DNA of 38,362 nucleotides, from assembly GCA_025462755.1 (NCBI GenBank), contig JAOAPF010000365.1, positions 1 through 38,362 on the forward strand, written 5' to 3'. How positions within the stretch are numbered: the stretch's first letter is position 1; each line of letters begins with the position of its first letter. A program made the translations under genes and the position numbers. The DNA is from Edaphobacter sp. (lineage in GTDB: Bacteria > Acidobacteriota > Terriglobia > Terriglobales > Acidobacteriaceae). The notes beneath the pieces are model-generated. The model was not told the DNA's origin. It worked only from the letters and a program-made list of their open reading frames with translations, and ran no database searches. Shown here one piece after another: positions 17,657-27,212 of the stretch.

Positions 17657-19923
17657 TCAGGACTTCTGCGGACGGGAAATTCCGAGCTTTTGCATGCGGA
17701 ATTGGAGCGTAGGGCGTTTTATTCCGAGTCGCGCAGCCGCTCCGTTAGGACCGGCGAAGACCCAATTGGTTTGCTCCAGAACCGACAAAATGTGCCTCTT
17801 TTCCATCTCCTCAAGGGTCGCGGCTCTGTTCACGTCACCGCTTGTATCGGGAGTCCTTGCTTTCAAATCGGCCATGGATACTTTCAGCGCGGGACCTCGG
17901 GAGAGAATGACCGCGCGCTCGATTACATTCTGTAGCTCGCGAACGTTCCCAGGCCACGGATAGTTGACCAGAGCATTCATGGTCTCAGCGGAGACCGAAT
18001 CGATCTCTTTTGTCATGTCACGTGCAAAATGCTGAGCGAAATGCCTGACAAGGAATGGGATATCTTCTTTCCGCTCCCTGAGAGGAGGAACGTAAATTGG
18101 GAATACGTTCAATCGATAGAACAGATCGGAGCGGAACGTCTGCTCTTCCACCATGGCATGCAGATCCCTGTTGGTTGCGGCAATCAGACGAGCATCGGTA
18201 CGAAGCGTGCGTGAACTACCCACCGTTCAAACTCCCGCTCCTGCAAGACGCGCAAAAGCTTTGGCTGCAGATCAGTGGGAATTTCACTGATTTCATCAAG
18301 AAAGATGGTTCCTTGCGATGCCAACTCAAAGCGCCCTATACGCTGCGCGATCGCGCCGGTGAACGCTCCCCTCTCATGCCCGAATAACTCGCTTTCGAGC
18401 AAGCCAGTTGGAATTGCCGCACAATTCAGCTTCACGAATGGGTGGTTTCGTCGCTGGCTGAGATTGTGAACAGCACGAGCAATCAACTCTTTTCCGCTAC
18501 CGGTTTCCCCCTGAATGAGGACAGTTGACTTGGTCGGCGCGACAGCTTCTACCTGACGTAGAACCTGGCGGAGCACAGGGCTGTTCCCTATGATTTCCTC
18601 GAAATTCATTTCGTTTCGGATCTCGTCTTCGAGATAGAGCTTCTCTTGCGTGAGCTTATCTTTAAGTTCGGTAATCTGGCGGTAGGCGAAGGCATTATCG
18701 ATGGCGATAGATACCTGTCCGGCCATCTGGGACAAAAACTCGAGATCCTGAGCTGTAAAGGCGTTTTTGTGCAGCCGCATCAGGCAGAGCACGCCAAGAA
18801 CGCGATTGCACCGGATCAACGGGAGCATGCACATCGTCTCAACTCCCTCTTCTGCAGCGATCCTGTGATCAAGGCCCGATCTTTGTAACTCGCCGGTGTC
18901 CCCAACCCATTGCTTTCCGGATCGAAAAACCTGACCAGGCAACGAGCCATAGAGCGGGCTCGACATGTCCTGACGCACCAATCCTTTGCCGCGGGGAAAG
19001 TCCAGTGCATGTATCTGAAGGCGTTGGTTTTCTGCGTCGGGCAGGATTAGAGCAATACCGTCCAGACGCATCACGTCCCGAATACTGGGAGAAATGGACT
19101 GCAGAACATCGCGCAGTTCCAGGTTAGACACTACGCTGTTGTTCAGGTTCAGGATCAGCTTCAGTTTCGTCCCCTCGCGCTCCAATTGAATCCGCGTGGT
19201 CTCAGAGCGGGCGAAATTCAGCCGATCATCGATTGCCAGGCCGGCATAGTAAGCAATTAACGAGAGGAAACAAACTTCGTTTTCAGAGAAGGCATTCTCA
19301 TACGCCCGGCCAAAGCAGATCGCTCCCAGATGATGAAGAGCTCTGTCCAGAGACAGCACGCAAAGAGATGCGTTCCCACGTCCACGGAAAAACTTTGTAG
19401 TTTCAGGAAAGCGGGTCTCCTCATCTAAAGATGAAAGGAGTAGGCTTCGTTGATGCCCCTGAACCATGGGCAATATCGTTTCCTTCCACTCGGCAATCGA
19501 AGGAAGCGATGGGCCTCCATAGCCTCCAATGTCAGCCACATGCGACGAAACGGTACCCTCATATTGATAAAAAACTGCTGCTGTATTGCAGGCGGTGATA
19601 CCGCCCAATTCAGTAGGCAGCGCCTGCAATAACCCCTCAAGATCGTGATGCATGTCCAGTCTGCGCGCAAAGCGGAGAAGTTCCTCATCGTGCTCCGGAT
19701 GCGGAGCGTTGCCGCTCGAAACAAGAAAGTTCTTGGCATCCTCGTTTTGCATGTGCTGAGGGATCGCCTCCATTACTTGATGCATAGATGTAGAGTCGGA
19801 GCGCAAGGTAGCAGAGATTATGAAATCGACGTTTCTCTGGCAATTGCGCTTTCCTAGGCCCAAGAACCTTTTGATTCGATGCCAATAGGCTGGCAGATGG
19901 TCAATCGACTGGCACTCACGCAT
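17657..19923 (-). pseudogene. Sigma54 enhancer-binding regulator with GAF domains, 1-nt frameshift
   Basis: An FhlA-like activator of about 755 residues in two frames. Residues about 70-190 and 225-385 look like two GAF sensor domains (the second with [11 protein letters not shown] and VLGVLCLMR). A linker helix leads to the AAA+ domain: Walker [10 protein letters not shown] near 471, GAFTGA near 518 (the sigma54 contact loop), Walker B GTIFLDEI near 540. The frame breaks at about 18221-18224: EREFER then WVVH, whereas the other frame continues [20 protein letters not shown]. One missing base (CGG-CTG-GGT read as CGG-TGG-GT) explains it. The second frame supplies arginine-finger and sensor segments and a C-terminal Fis-type helix-turn-helix (GAAARLGIKRPTLQFRMQKLG). 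It is divergent from the 20095 operon. Truncated, it could not bind DNA; assembly error is plausible. The start is uncertain (19923 or internal ATGs near 19786). Confidence 0.88.
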
Positions 19924-19985
19924 TCATGCAGAGGAGTTATAGATAGAGGTTTTAGTAATTCCCTCTTTTATTTTCAATCGCTGTT

Positions 19986-20008
19986 TTCACCAAAGGATAG
20001 ACGGTGAA
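19986..20008. promoter_or_regulatory. Inverted repeat next to the -24 element
   Basis: TTCACC-N11-GGTGAA, perfect 6-bp arms, ending two bases before the -24/-12 promoter. The distance is short for an enhancer site, so it may bind a repressor or be incidental. Confidence 0.4.
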
Positions 20009-20010
20009 TC

Positions 20011-20026
20011 TGGCAACCTGATTGCA
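20011..20026 (+). promoter_or_regulatory. Sigma54 (-24/-12) promoter of the radical SAM operon
   Basis: TGGCAACCTGATTGCA fits TGGCACG-N4-TTGCW with the invariant GG and GC 10 bases apart and complete TGGCA and TTGCA blocks. Transcription would start near 20038, about 57 bases before the ATG. The divergent neighbour is an enhancer-binding activator, so context and motif agree. Confidence 0.8.
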
Positions 20027-20094
20027 ATTGAGGGCGCGAAGTGCAACTGATCCAGCATTCCTACACAATAATCTACAAATTTGGGGAGGTCCGA

Positions 20095-21381
20095 ATGCAC
20101 TTGGAGCAGCCCACTGAACAGTCCCAGAGCTTCCGGCTCGATGTTCCGCTCCACGATCTACTCACCAAGCCAAGAACCCATTCAGCCGGTGTGTGCCCAG
20201 TAGGTGCCTCCGAGAAACTCCCTGGTCCGATCTTCCCGGAACACCCGGAGCTATTGGGGCCGATTGACGAAAATGCCGAGTGGGTTCCTGCGGAAAAACG
20301 CAGGTGGACGCCTGGGCAGATCTACCACGCGATGCAGGGATGGTTGTTTCCCTACATCCGCTCGCGCGTCACTGCAGGGGATTTCCATCCGCTTATTTCC
20401 TATTTGTTCACCGAGTTCAAGTGCAATCTGGACTGTCACTACTGCTGGGCCTTCGACAATACAGTGAAGGGCATGAGCGAGGATACGGCGAAACGCTCTG
20501 TTGACTGGTTGCACGGCACCGATTGCCGTGTGCTCGCCTATATGGGCGGGGAGCCGTTGCTGAGGCCCGATTTTATTCACAAGATTACGTACTACGCCCC
20601 AAAGAAAAACTTCTGGATATACCTGCCGACGAACGCACGGCTATTGCGCACTGAGGTCATCGACAAGCTGGCCGATGCAGGCATGTCCACCTTCAATATA
20701 GCTGTCGATGCCGTCGATCTGAAAACTAGTTTGCCCAAAGCACTGGCACCCATCCGCAAACAGTTCGACTACTTAGTTCGCAAACAGTATGGGTATGGCT
20801 ATTCTGTCTTCCTCAACATCAATATCTGCCGCAATAATCTGGACGATGTACGGGAGCTTACCGAGATCGCCCATAACAACGATATAGCAACGGACTACCA
20901 CATCAATGAATCTCCATTGCTAGAGCAGGATGAGCACTTCAAACATGCTGACAACAACGCCACCTACATCACCAGGAATGACTGGCCTTCGGTCGAGGAG
21001 ACCATTCAGTGGCTGTCCGAGAAACAGGATGCCGGATACAAGATGGTCAACTCGAACGCCCGCCTTTGGCAGATGGTGGACTTCATGAAGGGAAACCACT
21101 TTCCCTGGAACTGCCGCGCTGGTCAGAACTCTATGATCATTCGCGTTGATGGCACGTTGGCTCCCTGTTTCCCGATGTATACGGCGAGTTATGACTGGGG
21201 GGCTGTCGGAGATCACAAATTCAACACCAAACAGCTGGAGCATCAAAAAGAGACCTGCCAGACTCATTGTTTTTCAACGCTCAACCACATCCTCGGCTGG
21301 TGCTACAACGACCAGCGAGTTATCAAGTACTTCTTCAAGCAACTCGCGCACGGCTTCCAGGGAATGAAAGGGCAGATGTAA
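20095..21381 (+). CDS. Radical SAM protein with SPASM-like C-terminal cysteines
   Basis: A 428-residue enzyme. The radical SAM cluster motif CNLDCHYC (Cys-x3-Cys-x2-Cys) is at about residues 113-120, followed by YMGGEPLLRPDF, the GGEP motif that holds S-adenosylmethionine. The C-terminal third has Cys residues like those binding auxiliary [4Fe-4S] clusters: WNCRAG, LAPCFPM, ETCQTHCF and GWCYND. Relatives modify peptides or proteins (PqqE and anaerobic sulfatase maturases). ATG 20095 follows GGGGAGG by five bases; the longer GTG frame at 20041 is rejected. It is first gene of a sigma54 operon; 64 bases separate it from the next. It may mature the Fe-S protein or an unseen peptide. The substrate is unknown. 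Confidence 0.85.
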   Translation: MHLEQPTEQSQSFRLDVPLHDLLTKPRTHSAGVCPVGASEKLPGPIFPEHPELLGPIDENAEWVPAEKRRWTPGQIYHAMQGWLFPYIRSRVTAGDFHPLISYLFTEFKCNLDCHYCWAFDNTVKGMSEDTAKRSVDWLHGTDCRVLAYMGGEPLLRPDFIHKITYYAPKKNFWIYLPTNARLLRTEVIDKLADAGMSTFNIAVDAVDLKTSLPKALAPIRKQFDYLVRKQYGYGYSVFLNINICRNNLDDVRELTEIAHNNDIATDYHINESPLLEQDEHFKHADNNATYITRNDWPSVEETIQWLSEKQDAGYKMVNSNARLWQMVDFMKGNHFPWNCRAGQNSMIIRVDGTLAPCFPMYTASYDWGAVGDHKFNTKQLEHQKETCQTHCFSTLNHILGWCYNDQRVIKYFFKQLAHGFQGMKGQM

Positions 21382-21445
21382 CCAGTCATCACCAATACCC
21401 AGATTCGATCGCAACTCGCACGCAATTGAGTACAAGGAGACGCAA

Positions 21446-23233
21446 ATGCCTGAAATTGAAGAGATCGTTCAGACAGATTTTGAGGTAGAAGTACAGACCC
21501 GTATCGACGCCGAAAGGGCTCGCCTCCGAGCCGCGGCTGGATTGGCACGCATGCGCGAGTTTAAGAAGCCGGTCGAACGTACGTTCACGGCTGCGGAACG
21601 CGACTACGTAACGATTCTCTTTGGGGGTCTGACCTGGAAGCACGAAGAGATGATCAAGGCGGTTTTCCATGGCAGCGGCTATCATTGCGAGAACATTCCC
21701 ACCCCAGTGGTTGACGATTTTCAAGCGGGAAAGGAATTCGGCAACAACGGCCAGTGCAATCCCACCTACTTCACGATGGGCAATCTCGTGCGTCATCTTC
21801 AGAAGCTCGAACAACAAGGCCAGACACGCCAGCAGATCATAGACAACTACGTGTTCTTCACCGCCGGCTCCTGCGGGCCATGTCGCTTCGGTATGTATGA
21901 AGCTGAGTACAGGTTTGCGCTCCAGAACGCGGGTTTCGAGGGTTTCCGTGTGCTGCTGTTCCAACAGACCGACGGCATTAAAGCTGCGAGCGGCGAACCA
22001 GGTTTGAAGTTCTCGGTCGACTTCGGCATGGGAATGCTCAACGCCCTCAATCTTGGAGATGTCATCAATGAGCTTGTTTATCAGGTGCGTCCCTTCGAGG
22101 TGAACAGGGGCGAGACAGACCGCGTCATTCAAGAATCGGTGAAAACACTGACTAATACGCTACGCGACCGAAAGCGATGGCACATCATGGACGCCGCTCC
22201 ATCGTGGGCGAAACCGTACCTCGAGAAAAACAAAAAGCTCGAAGGGATTGGCTGCACACTCGGAAAGATCGGTCACAACTTATATGGCAAAGAATATGTC
22301 GACGCGCTGCACGCCTGCCGCGACAGCATCAACGCGATTGAAGTCGACCGTCTGCGTGTGAAGCCTGTTATCAAAATCACCGGCGAGTTCTGGGCACAAA
22401 CGACCGAGGGCGACGGTAACTTCAACATGTTTGCCTTCCTCGAAAAGGAAGGGGCACAGGTGCTTGTCGAACCGATCGCTACATGGATCGCCTACATGAT
22501 GTTTGTTGCCAAGGAGGGCGCCAAAGCGCGAGCGGACGCTGAAGCCCCCTATCGTGACCCCAAGTGGCATGAGGTTAAGAAACGCCTCGCGAACGACTTC
22601 AAGATATTCAAGAAGACCAGCGGTTTGAGCGCCGGCAGCGCCATGTGGACGTATTTCTATCACCGCACCATCAAGCACATGGGCGACACAGCGCATCACC
22701 TGATTCCGCAAAAGGAACTTTCGCGGTTGGCGCATCCTTTCTATCATCAGCTCGCGCGCGGCGGAGAGGGCTACATGGAAGTAGGCAAGAATGTCTACTA
22801 CACCGTGAATCACCTCTGCCACATGGTGCTGGCACTGAAGCCGTTCGGCTGCATGCCGTCGACCCAGTCGGATGGCGTTCAGTCGCACGTTGTCAATAAA
22901 TTCAAAGACATGATCTTCCTGCCGATCGAGACGTCCGGTGAGGGCGAAGTGAACGCACATAGCCGGGTCCAGATGGCGCTCGCAGAGGCCAAGGCGAGGG
23001 CGCGCGCTGAATTCGACGGCGTTCTGCAGCAGATGGGAAGGTCGCTCGAGGAGTTGCGACAGTATGTTGACGAGCATCCGTCCCTTAAACGAGCGCTCTA
23101 CAAGGTGCCGCATCGGAAGGGCATTGTCGGAACTGCTGCACAATTTGCCTGGCATGTAAGCGACCTGATGGAGAAGGATAGTGCGTATCGTCGCCGGACT
23201 CAAGCCTCCATCCCTGTCCAACGGGTTGCATAA
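21446..23233 (+). CDS. 2-hydroxyacyl-CoA-dehydratase-like Fe-S protein
   Basis: A 595-residue protein related to the HgdB/BcrB group and the DUF2229-linked proteins. In that group the Fe-S catalytic component receives single low-potential electrons from an ATP-driven activator. Cys81, Cys104 (GQCNPTYF) and Cys143/Cys146 (GSCGPCRFGMYE) lie in the N-terminal half. The C-terminal half has HLCHMVLALKPFGCMPS (Cys near 458 and 469), the family's FGCMP pattern. Canonical dehydratases need two different subunits for a CoA substrate; only one is found here, so a reductase role like that of the double-cubane-cluster proteins is an alternative. AAGGAG precedes the ATG by six bases. The stop overlaps the next start as TAATG, so translation is coupled. 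Substrate unknown. Confidence 0.8.
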   Translation: MPEIEEIVQTDFEVEVQTRIDAERARLRAAAGLARMREFKKPVERTFTAAERDYVTILFGGLTWKHEEMIKAVFHGSGYHCENIPTPVVDDFQAGKEFGNNGQCNPTYFTMGNLVRHLQKLEQQGQTRQQIIDNYVFFTAGSCGPCRFGMYEAEYRFALQNAGFEGFRVLLFQQTDGIKAASGEPGLKFSVDFGMGMLNALNLGDVINELVYQVRPFEVNRGETDRVIQESVKTLTNTLRDRKRWHIMDAAPSWAKPYLEKNKKLEGIGCTLGKIGHNLYGKEYVDALHACRDSINAIEVDRLRVKPVIKITGEFWAQTTEGDGNFNMFAFLEKEGAQVLVEPIATWIAYMMFVAKEGAKARADAEAPYRDPKWHEVKKRLANDFKIFKKTSGLSAGSAMWTYFYHRTIKHMGDTAHHLIPQKELSRLAHPFYHQLARGGEGYMEVGKNVYYTVNHLCHMVLALKPFGCMPSTQSDGVQSHVVNKFKDMIFLPIETSGEGEVNAHSRVQMALAEAKARARAEFDGVLQQMGRSLEELRQYVDEHPSLKRALYKVPHRKGIVGTAAQFAWHVSDLMEKDSAYRRRTQASIPVQRVA

Positions 23234-23460
23234 TGCGCGTACTCTCGGGCGTTCTATTGGAGGGTTGTTTCATTTTGGGGCTGCTGCTAGTCGCGGCGCC
23301 AATTGCGTTGCTGCGTCATTCGGTGTGGCGCTTCGTCAAGCTGCCAGAAGGACTATCTAACCCGCACATTATTCCTGACGTCGTTTTCGGCCCAAGGGAG
23401 CAACTCAAACGACCGGCTTTTCTTCCCGGCACCACGGATTCGTCATTGAGGAGAGGGTAA
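23233..23460 (+). CDS. 75-residue single-span membrane protein
   Basis: A small protein with one transmembrane helix (about residues 5-27, LSGVLLEGCFILGLLLVAAPIALL) and a polar C-terminal tail (about 45 residues) rich in Pro, Arg and Glu. No family recognised. Both ends are TAATG overlaps with the flanking Fe-S protein and activase genes, which argues strongly that it is real and made in step with them. It may anchor the complex to the membrane or to a redox partner. Confidence 0.75.
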   Translation: MRVLSGVLLEGCFILGLLLVAAPIALLRHSVWRFVKLPEGLSNPHIIPDVVFGPREQLKRPAFLPGTTDSSLRRG

Positions 23461-26400
23461 TGCACCAATTCCTGGTTGGTCTCGACGTAGGTTCCACGAC
23501 TGTCAAAGCGATTGTGGTTGACGCAGCGACTGACAAGACCATGTGGCAGGACTACCAGCGTCATGAGACGCGTCAGCCAGAAAAAGTCCTCGAGTTCCTG
23601 CGTCGCATGGAAGAGGACACGGGAATTGCCCCTGGAAATACACGCATCTTCGTCACCGGCTCGGGTGGGGGAACCATCGCTGAGATGATCGGTGCGAAGT
23701 TTGTTCAGGAGGTGCATGCCGTCTCGCTGGCAGTCGAGAAACTTCATCCAGAGGTGTACTCCGTCATCGAGCTAGGCGGGCAGGATGCGAAGATTATCGT
23801 CTTCAAAGACGATGAGGAGACTGGACGCAAAAAGAAAATCCCTTCGATGAATGACAAGTGCGCCGGTGGTACAGGAGCGGTCATCGACAAGATTAATGCC
23901 AAGCTCAAGATTCCCACTGCGGATCTCGCGAATCAGGGGTATCACAACATCAAGCTGCACAAGGTTGCCGGCAAATGTGGCGTCTTTGCCGAGACTGACA
24001 TCAATGGACTGCAGAAGACAGGTACGCCGCCTGATGAGTTGATGGCCTCCCTCTTCGAGGCCATCGTGCTTCAGAATCTCAGCGTACTCACCCGCGGTCA
24101 TACGCTCCGCCCCCACGTTCTTCTCCTGGGTGGCCCGAACGGATTTATTCGTGGCATGCGCGAGGCGTGGCAAACCAACATCCCGCGCATGTGGAAGGAA
24201 CGCAAGGTCGAAATTCCGGAGGGAACAACCCCCGAAGAGCTGATCAAAGTGCCCGAGAATGCACAGTACTTCGCGGCCCTAGGATCGGTTGAGTTCGGCA
24301 AGGAGGAAGAGCCGGAGGTCGGCCGTTATTTAGGTACGGATAAGCTGCTTTACTACATTGACTTCGGCAGAGCCGAGGAGAAGGCAACCTCCGGCGGCAA
24401 AGGCCTCGTTGCGGAGGATGCCGAGCTTGTCGCGTTCAAGTCGGCATACACGAAGAAGAAGTTTAACCCTGCAGAGTTTTATCCAGGGCAGATCGTCTCT
24501 GGTTTCATTGGGATTGACGCAGGATCGACGTCGACCAAAGCTGCCGTGCTCGACACGGAAGGGGAGATTCTGTGCAAGACATATCAACTTTCGAACGGTA
24601 ATCCGATTCAGGACACGATCGAGGTGTTCCAGAAGCTTCGAGAGCAGATTGAAACGAAGGGTGCGTCGCTCGAGGTACTCGGTGTTGCCACGACCGGCTA
24701 TGCCAAAGACATTCTCAAGGATGTTTTGAACGCCGACGTCGCACTGGTTGAGACAGTCGCACATACGGAGTCGGCGCTGAAGTTCTACGACGATCCACAC
24801 GCCATTGTTGATGTGGGCGGACAGGACATCAAACTCATTGTTCTGAAAGACGGCCGCGTAAAGGACTTCAAGCTGAACACGCAGTGTTCCGCAGGCAACG
24901 GTTATTTCCTGCAATCGACCGCCGAGGGCTTCGGCATGAAAGTCGAAGAGTTTGCGGACATCGCCTTCGCCGCCAAATCCATGCCGTCCTTTGGCTACGG
25001 ATGTGCAGTCTTCATGCAATCCGACATCGTCAACTTCCAACGCCAGGGCTGGCGGTCGGAAGAGATTCTCGCGGGCCTCGCAGACGTGCTCCCGAAGAAC
25101 GTCTTCCTCTACGTGGCCAGTATTCCGAATCTAGCCGCCCTCGGTACGCGCTTTGTTCTCCAGGGTGGCACACAGAACAATCTAGCCGTGGTCAAAGCGG
25201 AGGTGGACTTCATCAAGTCGAGCTTCCGCGCTAACGGCAAAGAGCCGGAGATTATCGTGCATGAGCACTGCGGTGAATCCGGCGCAATTGGCGCAGCCCA
25301 GGAGGCGCACCGCCTCTGGAACAACGGCCGTCAGACGACCTTTATCGGTCTCGAAGCCGTTGCGAACATCCGCTACCGAACTACGCGCAACGAAGACACG
25401 CGCTGCTGCTTCTGCAAGAACAATTGCCTGCGTACTTTCATCGACGTCGATGTAACTGGTGGAAAAACCCCGGAACACAATCATTCCCATACTGTCGCAG
25501 AGGACCGCGCTGCTACGATCGAAGAGGTAGCCGAGGTCGTATCCAATCTGCCTCCCCTCGAGCAGATTCAGGCGAACCTTCCTCCCGTCGAATCGCATGG
25601 GTCTTGCAGCACTGGTGGAGGACACAGTTCTCCGTCGCTATTCAAAGCGAAGGTAGAACCGCTGGTTCAAATTCAGTTGGCTCCCGGATCGAACAAGGTT
25701 GTCGAACTGCCGAAACCCACCGAATTTCAACCGCGCAAGACCAAGGTTCCTCTTCGGGTTGACGAACAGCGTCTGATCATCGCCACTTGTGAGAAGGGCG
25801 CAGTGGAAGACCTCGATGAGATGAAGGACATCAAGGCAGACATCGACAAAATCAAGTCCGTCAATCCAAACTATGTTGATATCTCGGCACGCGATGTCTT
25901 CCGTCACCGTGAAGTCGAGGGCGCCTCGGACTCCGTCCCGCAAACCAAAGGGCTGTTCGTTTCGAAAGCTGTCAAAGAACGCGCCTATCTGATGGACCGG
26001 CGCAGAGATTTCCGCATAGGTATACCGCGTCTTTTGAACACCTACACCTATGCGCCATTCTTCAATGCGTACTTCACCAGTCTCGGATTGAAATCCGAAA
26101 ATATTATTTACTCCGACTACACAACGCCGGAGCTGTACCGCGCAGGAGCAAGCCGCGGTGCCATCGACCCATGCTATCCGTCGAAGATAGGCATCGCGCA
26201 CGTCTACAATCTGCTCGCCACGAAGCACGCGAAGAAGCCGCTCCACGCGATCTGGTTTCCGATGTATGACGTGCTGCATTCGTACTTGGTGAACTTGACT
26301 GGATCGAACGCCTGCCCAACCGTGACCGCTACGCCGGAGACTGTGAAAGCTGCCTTTACTAAGGAAAGCGATATCTTCGCCGAGAACGGCGTCTTATATA

Positions 26401-27173
26401 TGGATCCAATTCTGAACCTTCAGGATGGGAAGATCTGCGCCGATCAGATGTTCAAGGCATGGGGGTCAGTACTCGGTCTCAGCCGCGAAGAAAATGACAG
26501 GGCTGTTGCTGTCGGCTTCCATGCTCTCCATGAATGCGAAGCCGAAATACGCAGACAGGCGCGAGAAACGCTCGACCAACTCGAGCGCGAGGATCGCATC
26601 GGTATCGTCATGCTGGGCCGCGTCTATCATCACGATCCCGGCCTCAATCACGAGATCATGGAGGAGTTCCAGAAGCTGGGTTATCCCGTCTTCTCACAAA
26701 GCACCCTGCCGCTCGATGAGGATCTGCTCGACCGCCTCTTTGGCGAGGAGGTGCGCGCCGGCCTGATTACACATCCGCTGGATATCAGCGACGTCTGGAA
26801 GAACCGCTACTCCACCAGCACCAATCACAAGGTGTGGGCCGCAAAGTTCACGGCACGTCATCCCAACCTTGTCGCCCTTGAAGTCTCCAGCTTCAAGTGC
26901 GGCCACGACGCTCCCATCTATGGAGTGATCGAGGGCATCATCGAACGGTCGGGAACGCCATATTTCTCGTTCAAGGATCTCGACGAAAACAAGCCCTCCG
27001 GCTCCATCCGCATTCGAGTAGAGACGATCGATTACTTCCTTCGCCGCTATCGCGAAGACATCGTCAAGCGTCGGAACACCGAGAGAGATATAGAGGCCCA
27101 ACTCGCGGTTTTTGAACGATCGCTTCGCGGTCAAGCTAATAGCCAGCCCGACATGGCAATGGCAGGGGATTGA
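23460..27173 (+). CDS. Double-ASKHA activase fused to a DUF2229-like domain
   Basis: A 1237-residue relative of the (R)-2-hydroxyglutaryl-CoA dehydratase activator HgdC. ASKHA ATPase domain 1 (about 5-280): GLDVGSTTVKAIVVD, IELGGQDAK, NDKCAGGTG and GKCGVFAETDI. Domain 2 (about 350-630): GIDAGSTSTKAAVLD, VDVGGQDIK, NTQCSAGNG and GYGCAVFMQSD. HgdC is a homodimer sharing one [4Fe-4S] cluster through two Cys per subunit; both repeats keep both Cys, so this chain could form the cluster internally. A Cys-rich segment RCCFCKNNC follows near 650. The C-terminal third is DUF2229-like (IDPCYPSKIG, and SSFKCGHDAP near the end). Role: ATP-driven electron injection into the 21446 protein. Last gene of the operon. 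Confidence 0.85.
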   Translation: MHQFLVGLDVGSTTVKAIVVDAATDKTMWQDYQRHETRQPEKVLEFLRRMEEDTGIAPGNTRIFVTGSGGGTIAEMIGAKFVQEVHAVSLAVEKLHPEVYSVIELGGQDAKIIVFKDDEETGRKKKIPSMNDKCAGGTGAVIDKINAKLKIPTADLANQGYHNIKLHKVAGKCGVFAETDINGLQKTGTPPDELMASLFEAIVLQNLSVLTRGHTLRPHVLLLGGPNGFIRGMREAWQTNIPRMWKERKVEIPEGTTPEELIKVPENAQYFAALGSVEFGKEEEPEVGRYLGTDKLLYYIDFGRAEEKATSGGKGLVAEDAELVAFKSAYTKKKFNPAEFYPGQIVSGFIGIDAGSTSTKAAVLDTEGEILCKTYQLSNGNPIQDTIEVFQKLREQIETKGASLEVLGVATTGYAKDILKDVLNADVALVETVAHTESALKFYDDPHAIVDVGGQDIKLIVLKDGRVKDFKLNTQCSAGNGYFLQSTAEGFGMKVEEFADIAFAAKSMPSFGYGCAVFMQSDIVNFQRQGWRSEEILAGLADVLPKNVFLYVASIPNLAALGTRFVLQGGTQNNLAVVKAEVDFIKSSFRANGKEPEIIVHEHCGESGAIGAAQEAHRLWNNGRQTTFIGLEAVANIRYRTTRNEDTRCCFCKNNCLRTFIDVDVTGGKTPEHNHSHTVAEDRAATIEEVAEVVSNLPPLEQIQANLPPVESHGSCSTGGGHSSPSLFKAKVEPLVQIQLAPGSNKVVELPKPTEFQPRKTKVPLRVDEQRLIIATCEKGAVEDLDEMKDIKADIDKIKSVNPNYVDISARDVFRHREVEGASDSVPQTKGLFVSKAVKERAYLMDRRRDFRIGIPRLLNTYTYAPFFNAYFTSLGLKSENIIYSDYTTPELYRAGASRGAIDPCYPSKIGIAHVYNLLATKHAKKPLHAIWFPMYDVLHSYLVNLTGSNACPTVTATPETVKAAFTKESDIFAENGVLYMDPILNLQDGKICADQMFKAWGSVLGLSREENDRAVAVGFHALHECEAEIRRQARETLDQLEREDRIGIVMLGRVYHHDPGLNHEIMEEFQKLGYPVFSQSTLPLDEDLLDRLFGEEVRAGLITHPLDISDVWKNRYSTSTNHKVWAAKFTARHPNLVALEVSSFKCGHDAPIYGVIEGIIERSGTPYFSFKDLDENKPSGSIRIRVETIDYFLRRYREDIVKRRNTERDIEAQLAVFERSLRGQANSQPDMAMAGD

Positions 27174-27212
27174 GCTTACGCGAGATTTGAGCCCTGATAT
27201 CTACCTGACGGG

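Noticed and set aside
20041-20094. GTG 20041 as the start of the radical SAM gene
   Set aside because: It lies at the expected transcript start of the -24/-12 promoter, with no ribosome site, while ATG 20095 has an ideal one.
24330-25040. 236-codon minus-strand frame
   Set aside because: Lies opposite the second ASKHA domain of the activase, which is strongly supported.
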